A program made the translations under genes and the position numbers. A model generated the notes under the pieces. That model saw only the letters and a list, made by a program, of their open reading frames with translations. It ran no database searches and was not told where the DNA came from. This document shows, one piece after another, positions 8,213 to 16,961 of a stretch of 64,000 nt of DNA (position 1 is its first letter; each line of letters opens with the position of its first letter). The DNA is from Lactonifactor sp. BIOML-A5 (GTDB lineage Bacteria; Bacillota; Clostridia; Lachnospirales; Lachnospiraceae): the NCBI RefSeq assembly GCF_009677585.1, contig NZ_WKYV01000021.1, positions 1-64,000 on the forward strand. Reading direction: 5' to 3'.

Positions 8213-9079
8213 TTATCCCCTCTCCGACAAAAACGCAGTAATAACCCTCTCATATCCCTCTGTCTCCAGCAGCATGGCCAGATGCCCTCCGCTGATATCT
8301 CTGCGGATCACAGGCTCTGGCATGATATCTTCCAGGGCTTTTTTCACAGTATGGTTAAATGTAGTATCTTTCTCTGACAGCATCAGCAGAACCTTTCCTC
8401 TGTACTTTAAAAAATCCTCCGGTGTGTGATCCCAGCAATTCTTAAGATCCAGAACCAGCCTGCAGACGTGTTCCACATAGGAGACCGGCAGTTCCTCCAT
8501 AAGCACACGTACAAACTGTGCCACATACTCTTTCTGGCCCTGGCTGTACCCTGTCAATTTTTTATTCACCATGGGCCAGAGAGCGGATTTTATAAGTCCC
8601 AGGGGAACATGCCGGAGGACCTTGGTGATCTGCTGCAGTTCTCTGATCAGAGCCTCCATCCCTTCTTTGCCTTCTCTGTCCATGTCCTTGGCCAAGGTCC
8701 CTGTATTTGTCAGGATCAGACCTTCGACTGCCTCAGGATGATTTTTAGCCAATACCTGTGCCATCAGTCCCCCGTAGGACTGTCCGAACAAATAGTTTCG
8801 ATCCGCTCCGAGCCTGAACAGCAGGGCAGCCACTGCGTCTGTCAGTTCCCGGCAGGTTGCGTACCCCTCCTGATAGTCAAAAGCCAGTACGGAGTATTCG
8901 GAAGACAACGACTGAAAAAGCTCCCAGAACAATTCTGTTTTTCCAATTCCTCCTGTAAATAATACGATGGTAATTTCACCGCCGCTGTGATATCTGTAAA
9001 AAAACTCTTTTCTTTCTATCTCTGCTCTCTGCAGAGGATATGCATTATGAAATTTTCTTAATTCGTCCTGTATACTCAT
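8213..9079 (-). CDS. alpha/beta hydrolase
   Basis: This 288-residue protein has the nucleophile elbow GQSYGG with Ser101, a likely acid at Asp238 (SEKDTTF) and the catalytic His at 266 (GGHLAML). No signal peptide is seen, so it should be cytoplasmic. The substrate cannot be deduced; the family includes esterases, lipases and haloperoxidase-like enzymes. It lies downstream of the MATE gene in the same orientation with a 63-base gap and might be co-transcribed with it. Confidence 0.8.
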   Translation of the reverse strand: MSIQDELRKFHNAYPLQRAEIERKEFFYRYHSGGEITIVLFTGGIGKTELFWELFQSLSSEYSVLAFDYQEGYATCRELTDAVAALLFRLGADRNYLFGQSYGGLMAQVLAKNHPEAVEGLILTNTGTLAKDMDREGKEGMEALIRELQQITKVLRHVPLGLIKSALWPMVNKKLTGYSQGQKEYVAQFVRVLMEELPVSYVEHVCRLVLDLKNCWDHTPEDFLKYRGKVLLMLSEKDTTFNHTVKKALEDIMPEPVIRRDISGGHLAMLLETEGYERVITAFLSERG

Positions 9080-9142
9080 AAAATCTCCTCACCTGATCCG
9101 CTGTCTATTAGATAGTATGATTCTACCACGGAAAACGTCTTC

Positions 9143-10471
9143 TTAATACCCATATTTCTTCTTATACTTTTCAAAAAAGAAAAAGGACAGCACTGCCGCC
9201 ATCAGTTCCGAGACCGGCACTGCCAGCCACAGCCCATCCAGTCCCCACAGTACGGGGAGTGTCACGACTGCTCCTATCAGGAATAGAAATGTTCTGCTGA
9301 AAGAAATGACTGCAGAAATCAGGCCATTGGACAATGCTGTGAAAAGCATGCTGGAAAAAGTATTAAAACCCACCAAGAGCAGTGCAGCGGAAAAAAGTTT
9401 ATTACCTCGTATGGCTAACAGGTATGCTTCTGTTCCCGGATGTGCAAATATACCAACCAGACTCTCTGAACCGGCAACTGCACATATTGTTGTAACTGCA
9501 GCAACCAGGCCGATAAAGAATAAGCTGATGTTTCTAAGCTTCCTCAGTTTTTCCCTGCTATTCCCCCCATAGAAATAACTGAGAAGAGGAGATACTCCAA
9601 ACATATACCCCATATACAAGGCACTCATGAACCCGAATACATAAAAAATAATAGTGCTGGCGGCAACTCCAGCCTCCCCTGCGTATCTGAGCATACACTG
9701 GTTAAAAAGCAGCATTACAACGCCGCTTACCAGATTTCCTGAGAATTCGGAAAAGCCGTTAGAAGCTGTCTTCAGAAGTATTCCCGGCCGGAATCCGGGC
9801 ATAGCAAAATGAAGCATATGCTTTTTACGCATAAAGTATACTGTCATAGTGAGGCAGGGAATCATCATTCCCATGCCGCTGGCAATGGCTGCCCCTTTCA
9901 TTCCCATGGAAAACACTTTTATCAGCAGATAATCAAATAGAATATTAAAGATTCCCCCAAAGATTGAGCTGAACATGGCAAGGCCGGATCCTCCCGAAGC
10001 GATAACATACATTTCAAGATTAGAAAACAGCAGATGAAAGACTGCAAAGAACATATATGAAAACAGATATTCTTTGCAGTAAAGGGAAACCTCCGCGGAA
10101 GCATGGAAAACGCCCGACAGCTGCCCTGCAAAAACAGTTCCCGTAATTGTAAAAATGCCGCCTATCAGCAGATTGCAGAGCATCAGCATGGTAAAGTCCT
10201 CACATGCCTCCCTGTGACGCCCCTCTCCCATCTTTTTCATAACAACAGCGCTCCCCCCGGAGGCAAACATCGCGGCAACTGCTGTGAGTATATTAAAGTA
10301 AGGGGAAATCAGGGTCAGCGCAGACAGTGCCGACTCACCTATCAAATTTGCCACAAATATACCATCAACCATAGAATACAGCGACTGCACCAGTGTCATT
10401 ACAATTGTAGGCAGTGTAAACTTCAGTACACTGCCCATACGAATGGGTTTTTTATAAATTTCATGAATCAT
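9143..10471 (-). CDS. MATE-family efflux transporter (MerR-linked, copy 1)
   Basis: About 442 residues with 12 predicted membrane helices and the MATE signatures around SMVDGIFVANLIG and FASGGSAVVMKKMG. It should export drugs or other cations using an ion gradient. The open frame extends to 10537, but the ATG at 10471 follows GGAGGA with a 9-base gap and starts right before the first helix, so it is chosen. A MerR regulator is divergent from it, and the shared promoter has a 19-base spacer typical of MerR activation. A paralogous pair lies at 39.96-42.2 kb. Confidence 0.88.
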   Translation of the reverse strand: MIHEIYKKPIRMGSVLKFTLPTIVMTLVQSLYSMVDGIFVANLIGESALSALTLISPYFNILTAVAAMFASGGSAVVMKKMGEGRHREACEDFTMLMLCNLLIGGIFTITGTVFAGQLSGVFHASAEVSLYCKEYLFSYMFFAVFHLLFSNLEMYVIASGGSGLAMFSSIFGGIFNILFDYLLIKVFSMGMKGAAIASGMGMMIPCLTMTVYFMRKKHMLHFAMPGFRPGILLKTASNGFSEFSGNLVSGVVMLLFNQCMLRYAGEAGVAASTIIFYVFGFMSALYMGYMFGVSPLLSYFYGGNSREKLRKLRNISLFFIGLVAAVTTICAVAGSESLVGIFAHPGTEAYLLAIRGNKLFSAALLLVGFNTFSSMLFTALSNGLISAVISFSRTFLFLIGAVVTLPVLWGLDGLWLAVPVSELMAAVLSFFFFEKYKKKYGY

Positions 10472-10531
10472 TGCGAATAATCCTCCCTGCCTTGACTTGA
10501 GTTTTTGGAAACCTGTGCCCTCCCGCAGTAC

Positions 10532-10587
10532 TTGCATTGGGGAGCGCCCTTTGGGTATAATAAAGGATACAGTAACTGTAATGTCAA
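10532..10587. promoter_or_regulatory. overlapping divergent promoters and MerR operator, pair 1
   Basis: Plus strand: TTGCAT (10532-10537), 18 bases, TATAAT (10556-10561), for the merR gene. Minus strand: TTGACA (10587-10582), 19 bases, TATTAT (10562-10557), for the MATE gene. The two -10 boxes overlap. The 19-base spacer of the minus promoter holds the palindrome TACAGTAACTGTA (10568-10580). An over-long spacer with a central dyad is the hallmark of promoters activated by DNA distortion by MerR proteins. Confidence 0.75.
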
Positions 10588-10615
10588 GAAGAATTTTTTA
10601 CGGAGGAGGATGCCA

Positions 10616-11437
10616 ATGACCCCCCAAAAGCAATTGTTTACCGCCGGGGAATTCGCCCGGCTGACAGGCGTAAATAAGAGAACGCTGCACTATTACGATG
10701 AGATCGGCCTGTTCTCTCCTGCCCAAAAGGGCAGCAACGGATACCGGTACTATACTTATGAACAGAGTCTGACACTGGAAATGCTTCTGGCCTTGCGGGA
10801 AGCAGGTATGTCAATCAATGAAATCCGACATTATATGGACCACCGTTCCGCCAGGCTTTTCCACGAGATGGTTCGGCAAAAGACCTCTGAAATTGATGCC
10901 TCTGTCAGGAGACTGAAGGCCATAAAGGAGATTCTGGAAGAAAAGGATAAAATGCTGTCTCTCTCCGAATCGGCAAAGCTGAACCAGATAACCATAAAAG
11001 ACTGCCCGGAAGAATATCTGGCATTAAGTCCGGCGGTCTCTGATCCAGAGCAGGAGATGGCTGCACTCATCCGGCACATGAAGGAAATAACAGCCTATAC
11101 TCCCTACCGGAAAAGCTTCGGCAGTATGTTGTCGGCAGAGAAGATACAGGCAGGCAATTACACGGATTATGACTATCTGTTTACACGAATCAGCAGGCCC
11201 AAGACTAAAAAAGGCCTTTACAAAAAGCCCAAAGGCAGGTACCTTCAGGCTTTCTGTAAAGGAAGCTGGGATGATATCCCTTCTGTATATCAAAAACTTA
11301 TGTCTTACGCGGATTCCCACGGGTTACTGCTGCGGGGGTATTCCTATGAGATAGGCTTAAATGAGATGGCCATCACCCGGATGGACGAATATGTGACTCT
11401 CATATCTATTCTGTGTACAGAGCGTATGGATGCCTGA
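10616..11437 (+). CDS. MerR-family transcriptional regulator (copy 1)
   Basis: About 273 residues. The N-terminal winged helix ([25 protein letters not shown]) is followed by a coiled-coil dimerisation helix and a C-terminal ligand-binding part of the effector-sensing (GyrI-like) type. The frame opens at 10505, but GGAGGAGG at 10602-10609 sets the start at ATG 10616 (ATG 10610 is possible). It probably activates the divergent MATE gene in response to an exported compound and restrains its own overlapping promoter. It is similar along its length to the regulator at 41.4 kb. Confidence 0.88.
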   Translation: MTPQKQLFTAGEFARLTGVNKRTLHYYDEIGLFSPAQKGSNGYRYYTYEQSLTLEMLLALREAGMSINEIRHYMDHRSARLFHEMVRQKTSEIDASVRRLKAIKEILEEKDKMLSLSESAKLNQITIKDCPEEYLALSPAVSDPEQEMAALIRHMKEITAYTPYRKSFGSMLSAEKIQAGNYTDYDYLFTRISRPKTKKGLYKKPKGRYLQAFCKGSWDDIPSVYQKLMSYADSHGLLLRGYSYEIGLNEMAITRMDEYVTLISILCTERMDA

Positions 11438-11440
11438 CCC

Positions 11441-13033
11441 CTACACCTGCAGTATTCTTGCCAGATCTTCTTTCGGGGTACTGATAGGCGCAATGTGATA
11501 ATTCTCTACCAGATAGTTCAGTACATTTTCAGAGACAAAAGCAGGCAGACTTGGCCCCAGATATATATTCTGTATTCCCAGATGAAGAAGGGTCAGAAGG
11601 ATACATACTGCTTTTTGCTCGTACCAGGAGAGAATCATAGACAGAGGCAGCTCATTCACACTGCAGTCAAATGCCTTTGCCAATTCCACTGCCACCATAA
11701 TAGCGCTGAAAGCATCGTTGCACTGCCCCATATCCAGGATTCTGGGCAGCCCGCATACCGTTCCCAGATCCATGTCGTTAAAACGGTATTTTCCGCATGC
11801 CAGAGTAAGAATCAGGCTGTCCTTAGGCGCCTCCTGTACAAATTCCGTGTAATAATTTCTTCCTGTTTTCGCCCCGTCACAGCCTCCTACCAGGAAGAAA
11901 TGGCTGATCTTTCCGGATTTGACACCTTCAATCACAGTGTCGGCAGCGCCTAAGACAGCGTCTTTCCCGAATCCGGTAGTCACCTGGGTACCTCCGTTTA
12001 TGCCTGTAAAGGTCATATCCTCCGGATATCCACCCAGCTGCAGGGCCTTTTCTATTACAGGTGTGAAATCCTTCTCCCCGCCGATATGGGTCATTCCCGG
12101 ATAGGCAACTACATCTGTAGTAAACACTCTGTCTTTATAGCTGTCTCTTGGCGGCATAAGGCAGTTCGTGGTAAACAGTACCGGTGCAGGCAGATCTGCA
12201 AATTCCTTCTGCTGGTTCTGCCAGGCGGTTCCGTAATTTCCTTTCAGGTGGGAATATGCCTTTAATTTGGGATACGCATGCGCCGGGAGCATTTCTCCAT
12301 GTGTAAAAATATTGATTCCTTTTCCTTCTGTCTGTTCCAGAAGAAGCTGCAGGTCACGGAGATCATGTCCGCTTACTACAATAAAGGGGCCTTTCGGGAC
12401 AGAAAGAGGAACGGTTACAGGAGAAGGAATCCCATAGGCAGTTGTATTTGCCCTGTGGAGAAGCTCCATACATTTCAGGTTAACCTCGCCCACCTCCAGG
12501 ACCAGAGGGAGCAGCTTCTCCATGGGGAGTTCCGCTCCCACCGCAAACATTCCTTTGTAAAAGAACTGGTTTACCTCTTCGTCCGAATATCCCAGCACCA
12601 TAGCATGATAGGCATAGGCCGCCATTCCTCTTAATCCGAACAGCAGAAGGGATTTTAGGGAACGAATATCCGGTTCCTCCTTCCATAGCTTTTCCATATC
12701 GTATTCGTCATTTCTCCCGCAGGGCGTCCTGCACACAGAGCACTGTGACACCAGAGCTTCCTTCTCTCTTCTCACTTTTTTAATTTGTGACTGAATGGAT
12801 TCCTGGTCAAAATTTACATTCGTCAGTGTGATAAATAATCCCTCAATCATAGCACGGTGGGTACTCTCCTGAGGCATAGTTCCCTCCGCCGCCCTGGACA
12901 AGGCTATGAGTGCTCCTGTCAGTTCATCCTGCAGTTTGGCAACATCTGCACTTTTTCCGCAGACTCCGGCTTTTCCTGTACAGCCGGTACATCCGGCTGT
13001 CTGTTCACATTGATAACAAAACATGTTTCCCAT
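11441..13033 (-). CDS. hcp: hybrid cluster protein (hydroxylamine/NO reductase)
   Basis: This 530-residue protein starts with the N-terminal cysteine motif CYQC...C18...C25 that binds a 4Fe-4S cluster, as in anaerobe-type (class I-like) HCP. Later cysteines, including the VGGCDGAK and LACGKYRF segments, match ligands of the hybrid 4Fe-2S-2O cluster. The family reduces hydroxylamine and NO in nitrosative stress. It is second in an operon behind a ferredoxin gene that probably supplies electrons. The divergent Crp/Fnr gene is its likely regulator. The gene ends only 4 bases from the convergent merR gene. Confidence 0.95.
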   Translation of the reverse strand: MGNMFCYQCEQTAGCTGCTGKAGVCGKSADVAKLQDELTGALIALSRAAEGTMPQESTHRAMIEGLFITLTNVNFDQESIQSQIKKVRREKEALVSQCSVCRTPCGRNDEYDMEKLWKEEPDIRSLKSLLLFGLRGMAAYAYHAMVLGYSDEEVNQFFYKGMFAVGAELPMEKLLPLVLEVGEVNLKCMELLHRANTTAYGIPSPVTVPLSVPKGPFIVVSGHDLRDLQLLLEQTEGKGINIFTHGEMLPAHAYPKLKAYSHLKGNYGTAWQNQQKEFADLPAPVLFTTNCLMPPRDSYKDRVFTTDVVAYPGMTHIGGEKDFTPVIEKALQLGGYPEDMTFTGINGGTQVTTGFGKDAVLGAADTVIEGVKSGKISHFFLVGGCDGAKTGRNYYTEFVQEAPKDSLILTLACGKYRFNDMDLGTVCGLPRILDMGQCNDAFSAIMVAVELAKAFDCSVNELPLSMILSWYEQKAVCILLTLLHLGIQNIYLGPSLPAFVSENVLNYLVENYHIAPISTPKEDLARILQV

Positions 13034-13073
13034 AGTATTGATCTCCTTTTCTCTATCCCGTTAACGGGTTGTT

Positions 13074-13676
13074 TTACTTCAGAATGTTACCCTTAATTCC
13101 AATTGTTACGGTGTGTACCTGTAAATTTTTCCCGCTGTTTTTCACAGCATCCTCCACTGCCTGCACCATTCCCCGGCAGCAGGGCACTTCCATGCGCACA
13201 ACCGTAATATCTTTAATCTCATTTTCCATGAGAATAGATGCCAGTTTCTCGCTGTAATCTGTACTGTCCAGTTTCGGGCAGCCGATCAGCGTTACCTTAT
13301 CCTCCATAAATTCCCGGTGGAAATCTCCGCAGGCATAAGCCGTACAGTCCGCGGCAATCAGCAGCCTTGCGTTCTGGTAATAAGGGGCTGACAGGGGTGC
13401 CAGTTTAATCTGTACCGGCCACTGCCGCAGACATCCGTTTAATTTCTGAGGCTGGCTGCCCGGACATCCCTGGAAAGGGGCTGCCTCTCTCTCTTCAAAA
13501 GATATGGCGCCTGTAGGACAGACCGGAAGACAGTCACCCAGGCCGTCGCAGTAGTCTTCCTTCATCAGCCTGGCTTTGTTATCTACCATTTCTATGGCAC
13601 CTTCATGGCAGGCTTTTGCACACAGACCGCAGCCATTGCACTTTTCTTCATCAATTTTAATTATTTTTCTCAGCAT
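13074..13676 (-). CDS. HCP-associated ferredoxin-like 4Fe-4S protein (FrdX-like)
   Basis: This 200-residue protein has a classical 4Fe-4S motif CNGCGLCAKACHEG near residues 13-26 and a second, unusual cluster region CDGLGDCLPVCPTG. The C-terminal 120 residues contain more cysteines (ADCTAYACGDF, VPCCRGM). Proteins with this layout are found next to hcp in clostridia and are thought to be its electron donor. The gene is the first of the hcp operon, 40 bases upstream of hcp, and faces the Crp/Fnr gene. Confidence 0.8.
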   Translation of the reverse strand: MLRKIIKIDEEKCNGCGLCAKACHEGAIEMVDNKARLMKEDYCDGLGDCLPVCPTGAISFEEREAAPFQGCPGSQPQKLNGCLRQWPVQIKLAPLSAPYYQNARLLIAADCTAYACGDFHREFMEDKVTLIGCPKLDSTDYSEKLASILMENEIKDITVVRMEVPCCRGMVQAVEDAVKNSGKNLQVHTVTIGIKGNILK

Positions 13677-13721
13677 AACTTCAGCCTCCCTGAGTCAAAA
13701 TGTATCGTTACCTTTGGTTTC

Positions 13722-13779
13722 TTGACTATCTGAGGAAAGCATACTATACTTGCAGTAGTAAATCGGTTGTTTTTACAAC
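13722..13779 (+). promoter_or_regulatory. promoter and dyad of the HcpR-like regulator gene
   Basis: TTGACT (13722-13727), 17 bases, TATACT (13745-13750) make a good sigma-A promoter. Downstream, GTTGT-TTTT-ACAAC at 13766-13779 is a perfect dyad suited to a Crp/Fnr-type dimer. On the minus strand a TATAGT at 13748-13743 overlaps the plus -10 box; a start from it would put the dyad about 37 bases upstream, close to a class II activator position for the hcp operon. The minus promoter is less certain. Confidence 0.5.
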
Positions 13780-13792
13780 AAAAAGAGGGAAA

Positions 13793-14458
13793 ATGAAAAA
13801 ACAAATAGAAATTCTAAAAGATACACCTCTGTTTTTCGGGGTGCAGGAACATGAGATCGAGGAAATGCTTGGCTGCCTGTCCTCTTCGGAAAAGACTTAT
13901 AATAAAGGCTCTTATATTCTTACCGCACAGGATCCTCCTGTTAATGTGGGGATTGTACTGGAAGGCAGCGTTCATGTGATCAAAGAAGACTTTTGGGGAA
14001 ACCGGGCTATCCTGGCCAGAATAGGAGCAGGAGGCATGTTCGGGGAGGCTTTTGCCTGTGCACAAGCGGACCATCTTCCGGTAAGTGTGGTAGCCAGAGA
14101 AGACACGGATGTACTTTTCATTGACTATAAACGGATTATTACCACCTGCTCCTCTGCATGCCATTTTCATAGCCGTCTCATAGAGAACATGCTTCACATC
14201 CTGGCAGAAAAGAATATCCTGCTCACCCAGAAAATGGAGCATATTGTCAAACGGACAACAAGAGAAAAGCTCCTGTCCTACCTCTCCTGGCAGGCAGTGC
14301 AGGCCGGTTCCTCTTATTTTATGATTCCGTTTAACAGACAGGAACTGGCAGACTATCTGTCCGTAGACAGAAGCGCCTTGTCCAGTGAACTGGGAAAGCT
14401 GCAAAAAGAAGGAATTCTGGAGTATCACAAAAACCAGTTTAAGCTGATTCATGCCTGA
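13793..14458 (+). CDS. Crp/Fnr-family regulator, HcpR-like
   Basis: About 221 residues. An N-terminal cyclic-nucleotide-binding-like beta barrel (LEGSVHVIKEDFWG, GGMFGEAFA) leads through a dimer helix to a C-terminal winged HTH (NRQELADYLSVDRSALSSEL). There is no Fnr-type N-terminal cysteine cluster. The frame opens at 13700, but the promoter at 13722-13750 excludes that start; ATG 13793 follows AGAGGG. In clostridia the hcp-ferredoxin pair is controlled by HcpR of this family, and the divergent position supports the same role here. Confidence 0.8.
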   Translation: MKKQIEILKDTPLFFGVQEHEIEEMLGCLSSSEKTYNKGSYILTAQDPPVNVGIVLEGSVHVIKEDFWGNRAILARIGAGGMFGEAFACAQADHLPVSVVAREDTDVLFIDYKRIITTCSSACHFHSRLIENMLHILAEKNILLTQKMEHIVKRTTREKLLSYLSWQAVQAGSSYFMIPFNRQELADYLSVDRSALSSELGKLQKEGILEYHKNQFKLIHA

Positions 14459-14482
14459 GGTTTCCTCCCGGTCTCTCAGGCA
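14451..14482. terminator. possible bidirectional terminator
   Basis: ATGCCTGAG (14451-14459) pairs with CTCAGGCAT (14474-14482) between two convergent genes. The T-tract is poor, so it may only be a weak terminator. Confidence 0.4.
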
Positions 14483-14495
14483 TGAACACGCTGCA

Positions 14496-15974
14496 TTATG
14501 TGCCAAAATTAGGGAATAAAAGGTATGCATATACCATGGACAAAACGCAGTAAACGATTGTCATAATAATAAAAGCTTTAATAGTCCTTTTAAAAACTTC
14601 TCCTTCGGCATTCTTTAATCCCAGAGTTGCATTTACCGCAATAATATTATTCGGACAAATCATATTGCCCAGGGAACCTCCCGCGCTGCTGCTCGTAACC
14701 GCTACTATCTGGTTGATGCCAAGTGTAGTTGCCGCTTCCAGATGGAGCATGCAGAACAATTTATTGGATCCCAGGCAGGATCCCGTAATAAACGCTCCGA
14801 TTGCACCGATAAGGACAGAGACTGCAGGATAAAACTTCCCGGCCAGGTCAGCCAGAAACTGAGCAATCTGGGAGATCATACCCGAACTGTTCATCAGGTT
14901 TGCCAAAGCGTAAAGGGAACACAGTGTGATAATAGGTTTGATTAATTTTAAAATTGCATTCTTCTCGCACAACAAAAATTTATCTGCGCACCCCATAAAA
15001 AATGAACTGATGAGAACTACAATATGAATAACAGCCCCAATCCAGGTGGCATAGCCGTACTTCGTAAGTGCACTCAGCGGAAAGCTAAAGCGCACCGCAG
15101 GCAGTAAAATCAGGAGCAGAAGATAGGGCAAAAAGGCTTTGAAATTTGACTGATTTGTTTCAAACTCTGTGGAAGAATCATTTATGTATGCAGCATTTTC
15201 CCTGACGCCCACCAGCTTTAAATAAGCGACGGATATAATCACGCCCACTACACCGGATATTAAATCTGATAGTTCGGCTCCGATAAAGTTAGACACTAAA
15301 AGCATAGCTATACTCATGCCTATACATACCGTCGCCAGATATCCCCACATACCTTTTAAACTTTTGGTCCCATACAAGACAATCAAAAGAACAATTGGCA
15401 CCACCAGGCATCCTACCGCCAGAAATCTTCCTGTCATGGCAACAATATCCTCCAGCGGTACGGTCCCTGTAATCGCGCTCATGCCGGCAATTGTAGGAAC
15501 TCCCGCACCTCCAAAGCACGGCGGCACCCCATTGCAGATCAGGCAGGCGGCGGCAGCCACCAGGGGCTGAAATCCCAATCCCAGCAGGAATGGGGCCAAA
15601 ATTGCGGCCGGCGCACCATTTCCTGTGGCTCCTTCAATAAATACTCCCAGACAGAAAGCAATGAGTACAATTTGCACGCGGCGGTCTCTGGTGAGAGAAC
15701 TAACCGTTGTTTTTATGCGATTCATGCCCGTGCTGACCTGCATTAATTCTAACAGAGAAAATGCGCCCCATACCAGAAATGCCACCTGCAGGGCAGCTAT
15801 CACACCGCTCCTGGAAGTATCAAGCATACCGGCCGGTTTTCCGGAAAATGCTGTGACTGCAAGTAAAAATGTAATGGCGACGCCTATCAGAGCGACTATC
15901 CAGGCCGGTTTTTTCAGTATTACAATTCCAACTAATACGATTAAAATGGGAATTATTGCTAATAATAGAGACAA
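14496..15974 (-). CDS. L-lactate permease family transporter (LctP/LldP-like)
   Basis: This 492-residue membrane protein has about 13 helices and the conserved GVFIEGATGNGAPAAI and NGVPPCFGGAGVPT segments of the lactate permease family. It should import lactate, glycolate or a related 2-hydroxyacid with protons. The start is TTG at 15974, 7-8 bases after AAAGGGGG. It is the last gene of porG-porD-porA-porB-dehydrogenase-permease, 33 bases after the dehydrogenase, so its substrate is probably what the dehydrogenase oxidises. The substrate need not be lactate. Confidence 0.85.
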   Translation of the reverse strand: MSLLLAIIPILIVLVGIVILKKPAWIVALIGVAITFLLAVTAFSGKPAGMLDTSRSGVIAALQVAFLVWGAFSLLELMQVSTGMNRIKTTVSSLTRDRRVQIVLIAFCLGVFIEGATGNGAPAAILAPFLLGLGFQPLVAAAACLICNGVPPCFGGAGVPTIAGMSAITGTVPLEDIVAMTGRFLAVGCLVVPIVLLIVLYGTKSLKGMWGYLATVCIGMSIAMLLVSNFIGAELSDLISGVVGVIISVAYLKLVGVRENAAYINDSSTEFETNQSNFKAFLPYLLLLILLPAVRFSFPLSALTKYGYATWIGAVIHIVVLISSFFMGCADKFLLCEKNAILKLIKPIITLCSLYALANLMNSSGMISQIAQFLADLAGKFYPAVSVLIGAIGAFITGSCLGSNKLFCMLHLEAATTLGINQIVAVTSSSAGGSLGNMICPNNIIAVNATLGLKNAEGEVFKRTIKAFIIMTIVYCVLSMVYAYLLFPNFGT

Positions 15975-16007
15975 TAAACTTCCCCCTTTCTGCAGAATGC
16001 CTGTTCA

Positions 16008-16928
16008 CTAATAATTTGCACTTGCTATCATACCGCTTATTTTTTCCGCAACCTTGTCCAGTTCGAGTCTCCTCTCTGGGGTGAGCTGTGGAATAATCAC
16101 TTCCTTCACGCCTCCACTTCCCAGTTTCACCGGCAGGCCCATGGCGCATGAGGAATACCCCAGATGCTCACAAAGCGGCGTCGAACATGGGAGGATAAGA
16201 TCCCTGTCCTTCACAATAGCTTCCACCATCATTGACATTGTTACTCCGGAAGTATAGCCGGTAGTCGTGCCCGTCTCCAAATCCGTCCAATGCCTGAACC
16301 ATTCACCGCATTCCCTCTCTATCTGCGACTGCTCTTCCTGGGTAAGTTCCAGGGGAACACCTCCATAGGTCATGGACTCATACAGCCGAAGAGCTCCGCC
16401 CCCGTGTTCACCGATACACAGTGCGCCGATATTTGCATATTCTTTTCCTGTAATCATTTCAGTGGCCCATTTGAGGCGAATCGTATCATTGCCTGCCAGA
16501 CCCAGAAATTGTTTTTTATCCCAACCCAGCAGCTTTTGGTAGATGTAGACAAAGACGTCCACCGGATTTGCAGACACAATGACAACCGTTGTCGGCTTAC
16601 AATGTTTCTTTAATTGTTCACAGATGGGAGCTATAATTTCTACATTCATCTGCAGCTCCTGCGCCCGGTCTTTGATCTCCTTAGAAAACGGCTTTGCTGC
16701 AGCACTTAGAATGATGTCACAGTCAGAAAAATCCGAATACTCTTTTGCCAGAGAAACCTTTGTCCGGCTCACCGGAAGAAATGCCTGGTTCATATCCATC
16801 ACATTAGCTGCCGCAAAATTCTCCTTCACATCCATTAATTTTATTTCTTCCACACAGTCCCGCAAACCCACACAAAAAGCGGTTGTCGCTCCCAGGCGCC
16901 CCGCGCCTCCTATTACACCGAATTTCAT
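16008..16928 (-). CDS. LDH/MDH-like 2-hydroxyacid dehydrogenase with atypical specificity loop
   Basis: This 306-residue NAD-dependent enzyme has GGAGRLG (7-13), Asp33 for the ribose of NAD, and the catalytic set Arg88, Asn121, Asp148, Arg151 and His175. These equal Arg109, Asn140, Asp168, Arg171 and His195 in lactate dehydrogenase numbering. The loop that sets specificity reads AAAKPFSKEIKDR, with neither the Gln of lactate nor the Arg of malate dehydrogenases, and it seems one or two residues longer. L-2-hydroxyisocaproate dehydrogenases also have a changed loop. Context argues for oxidation of an imported 2-hydroxyacid to the 2-oxoacid used by the next enzyme. Confidence 0.8.
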   Translation of the reverse strand: MKFGVIGGAGRLGATTAFCVGLRDCVEEIKLMDVKENFAAANVMDMNQAFLPVSRTKVSLAKEYSDFSDCDIILSAAAKPFSKEIKDRAQELQMNVEIIAPICEQLKKHCKPTTVVIVSANPVDVFVYIYQKLLGWDKKQFLGLAGNDTIRLKWATEMITGKEYANIGALCIGEHGGGALRLYESMTYGGVPLELTQEEQSQIERECGEWFRHWTDLETGTTTGYTSGVTMSMMVEAIVKDRDLILPCSTPLCEHLGYSSCAMGLPVKLGSGGVKEVIIPQLTPERRLELDKVAEKISGMIASANY

Positions 16929-16961
16929 ATTTCTGCTCCTTTCTATCCTTCACTCCATTCC

